Shown here in pieces: positions 44,194 to 52,490 of a stretch of DNA of 64,000 nt. Position numbers and translations under genes: made by a program. Source of the DNA: JBDWFY01 sp039976075. GTDB taxonomy: Bacteria; Pseudomonadota; Alphaproteobacteria; Rhizobiales; Stappiaceae. A model generated the notes under the pieces. The model worked only from the letters and a program-made list of their open reading frames with translations. It was not told the DNA's origin and searched no databases. Numbering within the stretch: position 1 is the first letter of the stretch; the number at the start of each line of letters is the position of its first letter. The stretch spans positions 930,001 to 994,000 of the forward strand of contig JBDWFY010000001.1 of assembly GCA_039976075.1 (NCBI GenBank), written 5' to 3'.

Positions 44194-44273
44194 GACATCC
44201 TCCTCATCATGCCAGACCCAACAGATTATCTCCTGAACCGGAGCAATATTGAATTCGAAACACCTTTGTTTAT

Positions 44274-44292
44274 TAATCGAAATATTCGATTA
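44274..44292. promoter_or_regulatory. LysR-type binding site between the MttB-family and LysR genes
   Basis: A perfect inverted repeat TAATCGAA-ATA-TTCGATTA with the T-N11-A core of LysR sites lies 31 bases before the LysR ATG and 80 bases from the divergent methyltransferase start. A TATAAT follows at 44296-44301, suitable as the -10 of the LysR gene. Confidence 0.7.
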
Positions 44293-44323
44293 GCATATAA
44301 TGTGAGAAATCGGGATAAACGCC

Positions 44324-45178
44324 ATGCAGATAGAACATTTGGAAACGTTCCTCAATTTGCTGGAAACAAGCAGTTTCAATGCCACCGCTGACAATCTGGG
44401 TTTAACTCAGTCGACGGTATCCAGCCGCGTGAAAGTGCTTGAGGAATCGATTGGCAAAAAGCTGTTCATTCGAAGCAGAGCTGGAACACGCCCTACTGCC
44501 GCAGGCCTGCGATTGGCCGATCACGCCCGCTCGGTTTTGCATGAATGGAATGCAGCCCGGCGGTCCGTGCAACGCGTCGACAATTTCAACCAATCCATGC
44601 GGATCGGACTGCAAAGCGATCTTGCAGCTAGCCATATCGGAAATTGGGTATCGGAATTTCGGCAGGCACTCCCGGACACCGCCCTCTATGTGGAACTCGA
44701 CTATTCCACGCAGATGTGCGCGGATCTACTCGCCGGTCAGATGGATGTCGCGGTACTGTTTTCTCCGCGATACATGCCGGATTTGTACTACGAAAATGTG
44801 GGAGAAGTTCGCTATAGGATGGTCAGCACCTGTGCGCCCACGCTCACAGATATTCCTTCAGCGAGTTACATTTTTGGCAATTACTCATCTGTCATTGAAA
44901 GAGCGCACCAGCAACAACTGCCCGGATTTAACAATGCGCCCATAACCAGTGGTCAGAACGCGGCTGTTCAGAATCTTCTGACCACACTGGGCGGTTCAGC
45001 GTTTGTGTTGGAGGAGACGGCGGATGACCTGGTGCGTACCAACCACTGTTATCTCGTCGACGATGTCGAGGCGATCCGGCAGCCGGTATATCTGGGTGTG
45101 CATCTTCGCAGGCGGCATCAGGGTGCCCACAAAAAACTCCTGAAAATCGTAAAGCGGCATTTTTCTCCGCTCGCTTAG
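44324..45178 (+). CDS. LysR-family transcriptional regulator
   Basis: A 284-residue LysR regulator. N-terminal HTH: MQIEHLETFLNLLETSSFNA, LGLTQSTVSSRVKVLEESIG, KKLFIRSRAGTRPTAAGLRL. The effector domain is a periplasmic-binding type II fold (MRIGLQSDLAASHIGNWVSE, GQMDVAVLFSPRYMPDLYYE). It likely activates the divergent methyltransferase through the palindrome in the 130-base gap. ATG 44324 is close to the HTH, as usual. Confidence 0.92.
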   Translation: MQIEHLETFLNLLETSSFNATADNLGLTQSTVSSRVKVLEESIGKKLFIRSRAGTRPTAAGLRLADHARSVLHEWNAARRSVQRVDNFNQSMRIGLQSDLAASHIGNWVSEFRQALPDTALYVELDYSTQMCADLLAGQMDVAVLFSPRYMPDLYYENVGEVRYRMVSTCAPTLTDIPSASYIFGNYSSVIERAHQQQLPGFNNAPITSGQNAAVQNLLTTLGGSAFVLEETADDLVRTNHCYLVDDVEAIRQPVYLGVHLRRRHQGAHKKLLKIVKRHFSPLA

Positions 45179-45278
45179 TTCACGTTGTTTTCAACACTTT
45201 TCTTCGTTGGAATTGCCGACTGACATGTACTGATCAAAAGAGCGACCCTATACGAGATCCAGCATCTCTTCCGATCGT

Positions 45279-45689
45279 TCAGACCGCAATGCACGCTTTA
45301 CAAAACCCCTTAAGTTCAACGGTAGATTTCTGAAGATGGAACCCGGTGGTTTCCGCAAGTTTTCTCAGGTCGGAACAGAGTTTATCATCAGAGACTTCAG
45401 CGACCTTGCCGCATGTATCGCAAATCGTAAAAACAATCGTTTCGTGGGTTTCACAATTGGGCTGACGGCACGCGACAAATGCATTCAGGCATTCAAGGCG
45501 ATGAACCATCCCGAATTCAACCAATTTGTCCAGTGCCCGATAGACTTGAAGCGGTGCTCGAAAGCCCTGATCACGCAACTGATCAAGAATGGTATAGGCG
45601 CTAAGAGGCCCGGTCGCAGAGGATAAAGCGCCATAAACCAAATTCTGATTTTTGGTCAGATCACCCTGAACGGAATGATGGGTTGTCAT
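45279..45689 (-). CDS. zur: Zinc uptake regulator Zur (Fur family)
   Basis: A 136-residue Fur-family repressor. The winged helix includes SAYTILDQLRDQGFRAPLQV and YRALDKLVEFGMVHRLE. Metal sites are visible as CRQPNCETHE, CDTCGK and CKAC, the paired cysteine motifs of the structural zinc site. The start ATG 45689 overlaps the stop of znuB (ATGA). The neighbours are all zinc uptake genes and two Zur-like boxes occur upstream of them, so zinc-dependent repression of znuA and znuCB-zur is well supported. Confidence 0.93.
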   Translation of the reverse strand: MTTHHSVQGDLTKNQNLVYGALSSATGPLSAYTILDQLRDQGFRAPLQVYRALDKLVEFGMVHRLECLNAFVACRQPNCETHETIVFTICDTCGKVAEVSDDKLCSDLRKLAETTGFHLQKSTVELKGFCKACIAV

Positions 45690-46525
45690 GGGTGAGTTCT
45701 CCCGGTCGTTGATTTTTTGCGCGATATCCAGGTGACACCCGGCGAAAGGCTGAGAAGAAACAGGCACAGTGCCGCGACGACAATACTGGGCCCTGACGGC
45801 GTATCCCATCTCAGAGACCCAAACAGCCCCCCGATAACTGCCGCAATTCCTATGAGTGCTGCCAACACGGCCATTTGTTCCGGTCCACTGGAAAATCGGC
45901 GGGCGGTCGCTGCCGGAATGATCAATAGCGCGGTAATAAGTAAAACCCCAACGATCTTGATGGATATTGCGATCACACAGGCCATCAGTACCATAAAGAT
46001 GAGATTGACCGTACCTGTATTTACCCCTTCTGCATCTGCCAACTCCAGATTGACTGTTGTTGCAAAGAGTGGACGCCAGATCAGGACCAGCAACGCAAGC
46101 ACGGCGAAGCCTCCTCCATAAATCATGACAAGATCCGACTTCGAGACGGCAAGAATATCGCCGAACAACAGTCCCATGAGATCGATTCTCACCCATGTCA
46201 TGAAGGCAAGAACAACGAGGCCTAACGCAAGCGAAGAGTGGGAAAGCAGACCAAGCAGCGAGTCAGAAGAAAGGCCGCCCCTTTGTTGAAGCATCAACAG
46301 CAAAACGGAAACCAGAGTAGAAACCAGGAACACCGCCAGTGTCAGGTTGACATCCATGAGAAAAGACAATGCAACGCCAAGCAGCGCCGCGTGAGACAGC
46401 GTATCGCCAAAATAGGCCAGCCGTCGCCAGACAATGAAGCACCCCAGCGGACCAGCAACAAGCGCAACACCTATGCCGGCAACAATGGCGCGAGTGAAGA
46501 AATCATCGAGCATGATCATCTCCAT
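45686..46525 (-). CDS. znuB: Zinc ABC transporter permease ZnuB
   Basis: A 279-residue ABC-3 family permease with about eight helices: GIGVALVAGPLGCFIVWRRL, AYFGDTLSHAALLGVALSFL, SLLGLLSHSSLALGLVVL and SIKIVGVLLITALLIIPAAT. The histidine in GDTLSHAALLG is conserved in the family. Its start overlaps the end of znuC by 23 bases, and zur overlaps its stop. The order znuC-znuB-zur is transcribed from the shared znuA/znuC promoter region. Confidence 0.95.
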   Translation of the reverse strand: MEMIMLDDFFTRAIVAGIGVALVAGPLGCFIVWRRLAYFGDTLSHAALLGVALSFLMDVNLTLAVFLVSTLVSVLLLMLQQRGGLSSDSLLGLLSHSSLALGLVVLAFMTWVRIDLMGLLFGDILAVSKSDLVMIYGGGFAVLALLVLIWRPLFATTVNLELADAEGVNTGTVNLIFMVLMACVIAISIKIVGVLLITALLIIPAATARRFSSGPEQMAVLAALIGIAAVIGGLFGSLRWDTPSGPSIVVAALCLFLLSLSPGVTWISRKKSTTGRTHP

Positions 46526-47351
46526 GCCCTGATTCTTTCATACTTGAATTATCGTGGTGATGATGACCGTCTTCGGGGTGGCAATGATCGGTTATGGAGC
46601 CGTCAGCGTGGCGCACACTCCCATCGGGAAGATGTGTATGGTCATGATTATGCTGATATATTGCCAGCGCAGCCGCCGCTCTGTCACCAAACAAATGTTT
46701 GTATTCGTCGCTTTGCACAACCGCACTGGGTGCACCGTTGCAGCACATATGGCCATTCAGGCATATAACCCTGTCTGTCGCTGCCATGACCATGTGTAAA
46801 TCATGGGATATCATGAGAACCCCGCAATTCAGGCTGTCGCGAATTTTCCGTATAAGTTCGTACAGTGCAATTTCTCCGGAAAAATCTACGCCTTGCGCCG
46901 GTTCATCCAGTACTAGAAGGTCAGGCTTACGCGCAATCGCCCGTGCAAGCATCACCCGCTGAAATTCCCCCCCGGATAACGTGCGCACTTCACTTTTAAG
47001 CAAGTGAAACACTCCGGTACTATTCAGTGCCTGTTCAACCTCGTTCGCAGTGAGTTTTGACGTCAGTCGCATGAAACGGGCAACGTTGAGAGGCAGTGTC
47101 CAGTCAATAGCGATCTTCTGCGGAACATATCCGACTTGCAGCTTTGAGCGTCTTTGCGCCCTTCCCTCGTTGGCCGCAATAATCCCCAGCGCCATTTTTG
47201 CTGTCGTCGATTTGCCGGATCCGTTTGGGCCGATCAGCGTAACAATTTCACCAGGTTGAATTGCGAAACTGATTCCACGAACAAGCCAGCGGCCCGATCG
47301 CTCGACACCTGCATTTTTCAGGGAAATTAAGGGTTCTGGTGCTTTCAGCAT
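46503..47351 (-). CDS. znuC: Zinc ABC transporter ATPase ZnuC with histidine-rich tail
   Basis: A 282-residue ATPase: GPNGSGKSTTAKMALG (Walker A), LSGGEFQRVMLARAIA (signature), LLVLDEPAQGVD (Walker B) and MISHDLHMV. The last 45 residues form a His/Asp-rich tail (HNHDHTHLPDG, HCHPEDGHHHHDNSS) seen in some alphaproteobacterial ZnuC proteins and probably able to bind zinc in the cytoplasm. ATG 47351 follows AGGACAGGT; a TTG six codons upstream is less likely. It is divergent from znuA. Confidence 0.94.
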   Translation of the reverse strand: MLKAPEPLISLKNAGVERSGRWLVRGISFAIQPGEIVTLIGPNGSGKSTTAKMALGIIAANEGRAQRRSKLQVGYVPQKIAIDWTLPLNVARFMRLTSKLTANEVEQALNSTGVFHLLKSEVRTLSGGEFQRVMLARAIARKPDLLVLDEPAQGVDFSGEIALYELIRKIRDSLNCGVLMISHDLHMVMAATDRVICLNGHMCCNGAPSAVVQSDEYKHLFGDRAAAALAIYQHNHDHTHLPDGSVRHADGSITDHCHPEDGHHHHDNSSMKESGHGDDHAR

Positions 47352-47397
47352 ACCTGTCCTGACCGGCAAAACTTTAACTTGCGATCTTTTATCGCAC

Positions 47398-47414
47398 GCG
47401 TTATACCATTACGC
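47398..47414. promoter_or_regulatory. Zur box, znuC-proximal
   Basis: GCGTTAT-ACC-ATTACGC: the arms match in six of seven positions. The site lies 47 bases upstream of the znuC ATG. It shares the GTTATACCAT core with the perfect box at 47420-47436. Confidence 0.7.
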
Positions 47415-47419
47415 AAATA

Positions 47420-47436
47420 ATGTTATACCATAACAT
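47420..47436. promoter_or_regulatory. Zur box, znuA-proximal
   Basis: ATGTTAT-ACC-ATAACAT is a perfect inverted repeat ending 24 bases before the znuA ATG. It fits the GTTATA-type alphaproteobacterial Zur motif as I recall it. With zur encoded in the divergent operon, zinc-dependent repression of both directions is expected. Confidence 0.85.
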
Positions 47437-47460
47437 AGCAAATTCATTCTAAGGTGCCCC

Positions 47461-48696
47461 ATGAATAAACCTGCCCTCCTGTTTAGTTCTCTCGCTTTGT
47501 CTGCCCTATGCACCTCAGCGGCATGGTCTGAGGTGTCGGTTGTCACGTCGATCAAGCCGATACACTCTCTTGTTGCTGCAGTGATGGAAGGCACCGGAAC
47601 ACCTGATTTGATTCTAGAGGGATCAGAGTCACCGCACAGCTACAGCCTGAAGCCGTCACAGGCCTCAAAACTTGAGAACGCGGATGTTGTCTTTTGGGTA
47701 GGACCACAAATTGAGACCTTCTTGGAAAGGTCAATCGAGACTATCGCTCACGACGCTAAAAGCATTGAATTGATGCAAACACCCGAACTCGTCCTTTTAA
47801 AAATCCGGTCTGACGCTGCTTTTGAGGCTCATGATCATGGCGCGCATGGTGCAGAGGATCACCATGACGAAAAGCACGAAGATCATGCAAGTCATGAAAA
47901 ACATGATGATCATGCAAAGCATGAAGAAGAGCACGCGGATCATGGGCACGATGATGAAAAGCACGAAGACCATGCAAGTCATGAAAAGCATGATGATCAC
48001 GCCAAGCATGAAGAGAAGCATGCGGATCATGGGCACGATGACGAAAAGCACGAAGACCATGCAGATCATGAAAAGCATGACGATCATGCCAAGCATGAAG
48101 AAGAGCATGCGGATCATGGACACGATGACGAAAAGCACGAAGAGCATGCTGGCCATGACCAGCACTCAAACGAAGCTGGCGACTATAATGCTCACATCTG
48201 GCTTGACCCTCAAAATGCGAAAATTCTGACCGGCAAGATCAAAGACACCTTGGTCGAGCTCGATCCGGAAAATGCAAGCCGGTATGAAGAGAATGCCGCA
48301 GCTGCAACCGAGAAGCTGGATGATCTGATAGAAAATATTCAAAAAGAGGTCGCTTCGGTACGGGAAAAACAATTCATCGTCTTCCACGACGCCTATCCGT
48401 ATTTTGAAAACAGATTTGGCGTGTCCGCAGCGGGTTCCATCACAGTAAATCCGGAAGTGGCCCCTGGTGCCGAACGCATCGGAGCGATCAAGTCTAAAGT
48501 AAAAGAACTGGGTGCGACTTGTGTTTTTGCCGAGCCGCAATTCGAACCGAAGCTGGTTTCCGTCATCTTGGAAGGGACCGATGCCCATTCCGGCACTCTT
48601 GATCCTTTGGGCGCTCAATTGGTCAGTGGACCGGAACTTTACCCGGATCTTATTCGCGAAATGGCTCGGTCGATGAAAGAATGTCTTTCCGAGTGA
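47461..48696 (+). CDS. znuA: Zinc ABC transporter periplasmic binding protein ZnuA with expanded His-rich loop
   Basis: A 411-residue cluster A-I binding protein, about 100 residues longer than usual. The signal peptide is residues 1-23. Metal-site regions: ESPHSYSLKPSQ, YNAHIWLDPQNA, FIVFHDAYPYFENRFGV and EGTDAHSGTLDPLGA. Residues about 120-237 are an acidic, histidine-rich loop built of three near-identical 29-residue units plus part of a fourth. Such loops capture or sense zinc and deliver it to the main site. It is controlled with znuCB-zur from the shared gap. Confidence 0.95.
   Translation: MNKPALLFSSLALSALCTSAAWSEVSVVTSIKPIHSLVAAVMEGTGTPDLILEGSESPHSYSLKPSQASKLENADVVFWVGPQIETFLERSIETIAHDAKSIELMQTPELVLLKIRSDAAFEAHDHGAHGAEDHHDEKHEDHASHEKHDDHAKHEEEHADHGHDDEKHEDHASHEKHDDHAKHEEKHADHGHDDEKHEDHADHEKHDDHAKHEEEHADHGHDDEKHEEHAGHDQHSNEAGDYNAHIWLDPQNAKILTGKIKDTLVELDPENASRYEENAAAATEKLDDLIENIQKEVASVREKQFIVFHDAYPYFENRFGVSAAGSITVNPEVAPGAERIGAIKSKVKELGATCVFAEPQFEPKLVSVILEGTDAHSGTLDPLGAQLVSGPELYPDLIREMARSMKECLSE
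47860..48150 (+). repeat. 87-bp tandem repeat in the znuA metal loop
   Basis: Three consecutive 87-bp units begin at 47860, 47947 and 48034, each encoding HDDEKHEDHASHEKHDDHAK plus HEEEHADHG with few changes. A partial fourth unit runs from 48121 to about 48150. Codon choice differs slightly between units, so the expansion is recent but not identical, and length variation between strains is likely. Confidence 0.9.
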
Positions 48697-49034
48697 ACGA
48701 CTGATAAAGATCGTTTCAAAATGTCGAAATGAAGGCGGCAGATCGCGCGTGCGTGCATAATTTCAGCAAGTTATCCACATGCGTTAAAAACAAATAATTT
48801 CATTCCACCCTGCGTATTGCAAACAACTTGTCAGGGAAAAATGAAAACAGTACTCCACGCGATCTTCGTCTTCATAATTAATCGTTATTTTTAACTAGTG
48901 CGTTTGACATAAAATACTTACAACACTTTTCACTGGCAAATATTCGTCCGCGTCTCCAAATTTATACTTTACAACTTATTAACACCTTCAGTTGATTGTG
49001 CATCTCACAAGTATTCATATTGCGAGACCTCCAC
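48697..49034. other. AT-rich gap before the chemoreceptor gene
   Basis: These 338 bases hold no gene I can support. TTATCCACA at 48771-48779 equals a DnaA-box consensus but is single. TTGACATAAAA near 48904 could be a -35 box of the receptor gene. No hairpin terminator was seen after znuA. Confidence 0.5.
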
Positions 49035-50750
49035 ATGCTGTCGCTCTTTAAAAACATTAAAATCACAACTGCCATGGCCGCAACCAGCGCCTCCATGGTT
49101 GCGCTATCGCTGCTTGTCGTCGGCGTCATCGTTTATACGGTGATGACACAAGGCGCGGCGTCTAATGCTGTTGCAAAGCAGGACGCAAGCCTTCGTGTTG
49201 CCGCCACGACATTCAAAAACACACTACCCGGCGCGAAAATCCTTTGGGACAAATCGGGTAATGTGCAGCGGATTGAAATTGCACAGCTTCCGGAATTTCC
49301 AGAACATGGCATGATCGACGAAGTGGGCCTGATGACCGGCGAGACCGCAACGGTGTTTGCATGGGACGTCGAAACAAAGGATTTTTGGCGTAAAACGACG
49401 AATATCGTCAAACCGGACGGAAACCGAGCCGTTGGAACGCCTCTTGGCAAAAACGGCGCCGTATATCCGATAGTCACCAAAGGCGATACATTCCGGGGTG
49501 AAGCAGTCATTCTGGGTAAGCCGTATTACACAATCTATCAGCCGATATTTACCCCGGCTGGTGAAACAATCGGAATCCTGTATGCCGGTGTCGAAAAGAC
49601 AGCGATCAATGCCAGCGTTACAGAAATGATGACGAAGTTTGGCCTGTCGATTATCCCTGTCCTTCTGGTTGCACTTTTAATCACGATATTTGCAACCAAA
49701 CGCCTCCTGCGGCCGGTGACCGAATTGGCGCAAGTCACAGAACAGATCGCCGACGACCACCTGGATATGGAAATCCCCTACACCTCACGCAAGGATCAGA
49801 TCGGCGTCATGGCGGCTGCCGTTACCAACCTCAAGGAAAAGGCCGGTGAGCGTCAGCAATTGGTTGCAGCACAGAAGAACGAAGGCACGGACAGGGTAGA
49901 GCGCCAACAACACGTGGACAATTTGATCTCCGGTTTCCGCGAGACGGTGCAAAGCCTGCTGACTTCCGTTGGCGAAACCGCCAAAGGTCTGGACGATACT
50001 GCCGTGTCCCTGACGGAAATTGCCCGTGGCAGCTCTGGCAGAGCGGCAGAAACACAAGGTGCGTCAGATGAAGCAACGCAAAACGTTCAGACGGTTGCCA
50101 GTGCTGCAGAACAGCTTGCCGCCTCAATAGGGGAAATCTCACGGCAGGTCGAACAGACAACGGAAGTTGTCGACAAGGCGACTGAAGGCACTCGGATGAC
50201 CAACGAGAAAGTCGAGGGTCTGGCAGCCTCTGCTGCAAAAATCGGGGAAGTTGTCACTCTCATTCAGGCAATCGCGGAACAGACAAATCTGCTGGCGCTC
50301 AATGCCACCATCGAAGCTGCGCGGGCAGGAGAAGCCGGCAAGGGTTTTGCTGTGGTTGCAGCAGAAGTTAAAGAGCTTGCTACGCAGACATCCAATGCGA
50401 CAGAGGAAATTTCCAGTCAGATTGCGGCTATACAGGGCGCAACCAAAGAATCTGTCGAGGCCATTGCCGCGATCACACAGACGATGGAAGAGGTCAACAG
50501 CTACACGGCGACCATTGCTTCGGCAGTTGAGCAACAAGGTGCGGCAACTTCCGAGATTTCTCAAAACGTGCAATTGGCCGCCCAAGGCACTACTTCAGTG
50601 TCCTCTAATATGACCGAATTGTCCTCTGCCGTTGATCAGACGACCAAGTCAGCGGAAACAGTTCTGATGTCATCACGGGAACTGGGTGAAAAAACCGAAA
50701 CGCTGCGCGGAGAAGTGGAAAACTTTCTCGGTGAAGTTTCCGCGGCGTAA
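49035..50750 (+). CDS. Methyl-accepting chemotaxis protein with periplasmic single Cache domain
   Basis: A 571-residue chemoreceptor. Membrane segment 1 is about residues 10-38 and segment 2 about 190-212. Between them is a single Cache (sCache_3-like) sensor (IDEVGLMTGETATVFAWDVE, GEAVILGKPYYTIYQPIFTP, GILYAGVEKTAINASVTEM). A HAMP domain follows, then the signalling hairpin with the conserved tip NLLALNATIEAARAGEAGKG. No C-terminal CheR pentapeptide is visible. ATG 49035 puts the first helix at the N terminus. The ligand is unknown. It is followed by a terminator. Confidence 0.93.
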   Translation: MLSLFKNIKITTAMAATSASMVALSLLVVGVIVYTVMTQGAASNAVAKQDASLRVAATTFKNTLPGAKILWDKSGNVQRIEIAQLPEFPEHGMIDEVGLMTGETATVFAWDVETKDFWRKTTNIVKPDGNRAVGTPLGKNGAVYPIVTKGDTFRGEAVILGKPYYTIYQPIFTPAGETIGILYAGVEKTAINASVTEMMTKFGLSIIPVLLVALLITIFATKRLLRPVTELAQVTEQIADDHLDMEIPYTSRKDQIGVMAAAVTNLKEKAGERQQLVAAQKNEGTDRVERQQHVDNLISGFRETVQSLLTSVGETAKGLDDTAVSLTEIARGSSGRAAETQGASDEATQNVQTVASAAEQLAASIGEISRQVEQTTEVVDKATEGTRMTNEKVEGLAASAAKIGEVVTLIQAIAEQTNLLALNATIEAARAGEAGKGFAVVAAEVKELATQTSNATEEISSQIAAIQGATKESVEAIAAITQTMEEVNSYTATIASAVEQQGAATSEISQNVQLAAQGTTSVSSNMTELSSAVDQTTKSAETVLMSSRELGEKTETLRGEVENFLGEVSAA

Positions 50751-50771
50751 AAGCAATCGATGTTGACGGAA

Positions 50772-50802
50772 ATGCCGGGCTGTATCGCCCGGCATTTTAT
50801 TT
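50772..50802 (+). terminator. Rho-independent terminator after the chemoreceptor gene
   Basis: ATGCCGGGC and GCCCGGCAT are perfect nine-base arms around TGTATC, followed by TTTATTTT. It lies 21 bases after the receptor stop and 10 bases beyond the convergent cytochrome gene, so it may serve both strands. Confidence 0.9.
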
Positions 50803-50811
50803 TGATCAATG

Positions 50812-51432
50812 TCAGTTGCCCAGACGGACTTCTTCCGCCGGATATCCAAGCGCGTCCTGATCTTCAAAAACACCGTGACAATCGTGGCAGAATTTCTGAC
50901 TCACCTTGAAGTTCTTTCCTGAACCGGGTGATACGCCGGAGTAAAGCCAGTCACCGAATTCAGTCGCCTCACCCGCTTTGAGCTTGGTCATGATCAACAA
51001 AGGTCCGCGGACCGGCGACCCATCCTTCTTCACTTTCCAGCTTTCCTTCGCGACAATCGATCCCGCAGGAAGCGAAAACCCGCCTTCATCCTGGTACTTC
51101 ACATACTCATCAAACCCAACGTCGTTGACGTAGGTCTGCAGGAAACGATTTCCATGACCGGCAAATGCGGGGCCAATACCTTGTTGGGCCAGTTTCCAAT
51201 TTCGGTAATTTGCGCCTATTTCATGGTCAGCCTGCCCGTATCCTTCCGCCAGGCTGTCCTTTAGACATTCATAAAGCTTGTCGATCTCGGCCTGTTCGAA
51301 GTCATCAGGTGCCTTGTTGAAGTTACATCCGTCTGATTGGGCCTGTGCATGAGAGGGAAACAGACTGCTTCCTGAGATCCCTGCGCCTACAACAACTGCT
51401 AACGCGACAGCAGACAATAAGATTTTTTTCAT
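50812..51432 (-). CDS. Cytochrome P460-family periplasmic haem protein
   Basis: A 206-residue exported protein with a signal peptide (LLSAVALAVVVGAGISGSSL, cleavage near residue 30). One c-type haem motif is near the C terminus (FCHDCHG). The segments GANYRNWKLAQQG, FAGHGNRFLQTYVND and VAKESWKVKKDG are the P460 fold pattern. Relatives oxidise hydroxylamine or bind NO, but only true P460 has the lysine cross-link, which cannot be judged here. ATG 51432 follows AAGGACG. It is a single gene. Confidence 0.85.
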   Translation of the reverse strand: MKKILLSAVALAVVVGAGISGSSLFPSHAQAQSDGCNFNKAPDDFEQAEIDKLYECLKDSLAEGYGQADHEIGANYRNWKLAQQGIGPAFAGHGNRFLQTYVNDVGFDEYVKYQDEGGFSLPAGSIVAKESWKVKKDGSPVRGPLLIMTKLKAGEATEFGDWLYSGVSPGSGKNFKVSQKFCHDCHGVFEDQDALGYPAEEVRLGN

Positions 51433-51899
51433 CAAGTCGTCCTTATTCGAATTTTCGTGCCGCCCCCAACCAAACGCTGCGGGTCTCCGGAACAGGCTGA
51501 AAAGCGAAGATGATAAAGCGCTCAAGGAATTAGGTCTCACGCGGATCGCACAGAAAGCCGTCATATTCCACACGCTTGCATCCCAGCAATGTGTAATAAA
51601 TGCTAGGCTTCTGAATGGCTTGCGGCAATTAAAGTCGCTATCAAATGATTGTGTGAAATTTCGCTGATGAGTTGATGAGCAGCGCCTGAACCGTAGAACA
51701 CACGCAGCCCTAGCTCAACATGTTGCGTTTCAGCCGTGTATGCACGTGTCAAAACCCGATGTCGAAAATTGGCGACTCATAATCCAGCTGATTTGAAAAT
51801 ATTTTGGTTCTCATTTACGATATTGTGCAATTGCGAACAAAAATGCCCTATAGTAAGCTAATCTAAGGCAGAAGTATCCGCGACTTTTAAGGGCAGTTT
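51433..51899. other. Gap between the P460 and HigA-like genes
   Basis: I see no supported gene in these 467 bases. In particular, no RelE/HigB-like toxin frame precedes the HigA-like gene. The right third is AT-rich and presumably holds the promoter of that gene. Confidence 0.5.
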
Positions 51900-52199
51900 A
51901 TGACAAACGACACGTTTGGACCCATACACCCCGGTGAAATTTTGCGTAAGGAATATCTGTTGGAATACGGATTGACCGCAGAAGACCTTGCCGATGCACT
52001 GCATATTTCCAGTGCAACAATTGAAGGTTTAATTTGCGAAAAATCCCGTATTTCTGCGGATTTAGCTCTAAGATTGGGAGAATATTTCGCACCGCCTCCC
52101 AATTACTGGCTCTCTCTGCAGTCCCAATATGATGTTATCACCACAAAACGGTTACTGGGCGAAGATCTCGAACGAATCTCTCCATTGAGATTGATGTAG
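51900..52199 (+). CDS. HigA-family antitoxin-like XRE regulator (orphan)
   Basis: A 99-residue HTH protein of the HigA/VapI type: IHPGEILRKEYLLEYGLTAE at the N terminus, DLADALHISSATIEGLICEK as the HTH, then LALRLGEYFAPPPNYWLSLQ. HigA antitoxins are normally encoded right after a HigB toxin; none is found up- or downstream. It may be a solitary regulator or a leftover antitoxin. ATG 51900 is preceded by AAGGGCAG. Confidence 0.88.
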   Translation: MTNDTFGPIHPGEILRKEYLLEYGLTAEDLADALHISSATIEGLICEKSRISADLALRLGEYFAPPPNYWLSLQSQYDVITTKRLLGEDLERISPLRLM

Positions 52200-52490
52200 A
52201 ACGGCGTAACTTTGATTTTTTCTAATATTGCAGCGCAAGATTTTGACCTTCGCAGCTGCGATCAGTCGACTATTTCTAAATTTGGATAACCCCATTGCGG
52301 TCTTTCAACTTTCAGGACATTCGTCTAGCCTGATTATCTTGAAGACGACGAGACTGATTTGGACGCAATGTTTCGGGATTTTCCAGGCATACTGCTGCAG
52401 TGAAGACTCTCAATAAGATATCGGCTGCACTTGCTGCCCTGTTTATTTGATTTTGCTCCATCAGGCTGACCAGTTGAGGACATAGCGACG
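52200..52490. other. Gap upstream of cyoA without recognisable gene
   Basis: These 291 bases contain only short frames (for instance, minus-free reading LEDDETDLDAMFRDFPG near 52340) with no family match I know. It must contain the cyo promoter. Confidence 0.4.

Noticed and set aside
45690..46196. N-terminal extension of the zur frame into znuB
   Set aside because: Fur-family similarity begins at ATG 45689, which overlaps the znuB stop; the rest is antisense-free shadow of znuB.
47860..48150. CRISPR-like regular repeat
   Set aside because: Units are contiguous without spacers and translate in frame within znuA.
47756..48169. Long open frames opposite and out of frame with znuA
   Set aside because: They come from the low-complexity His/Asp tandem repeat and have no start context or family match.
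48771..48779. DnaA-box-like TTATCCACA in an AT-rich gap, possible origin
   Set aside because: It is a single box with no cluster, no dnaA, parAB or repABC genes nearby.
52228..52416. Small frame of 62 residues before cyoA
   Set aside because: No family pattern, no ribosome site, and composition like non-coding sequence.
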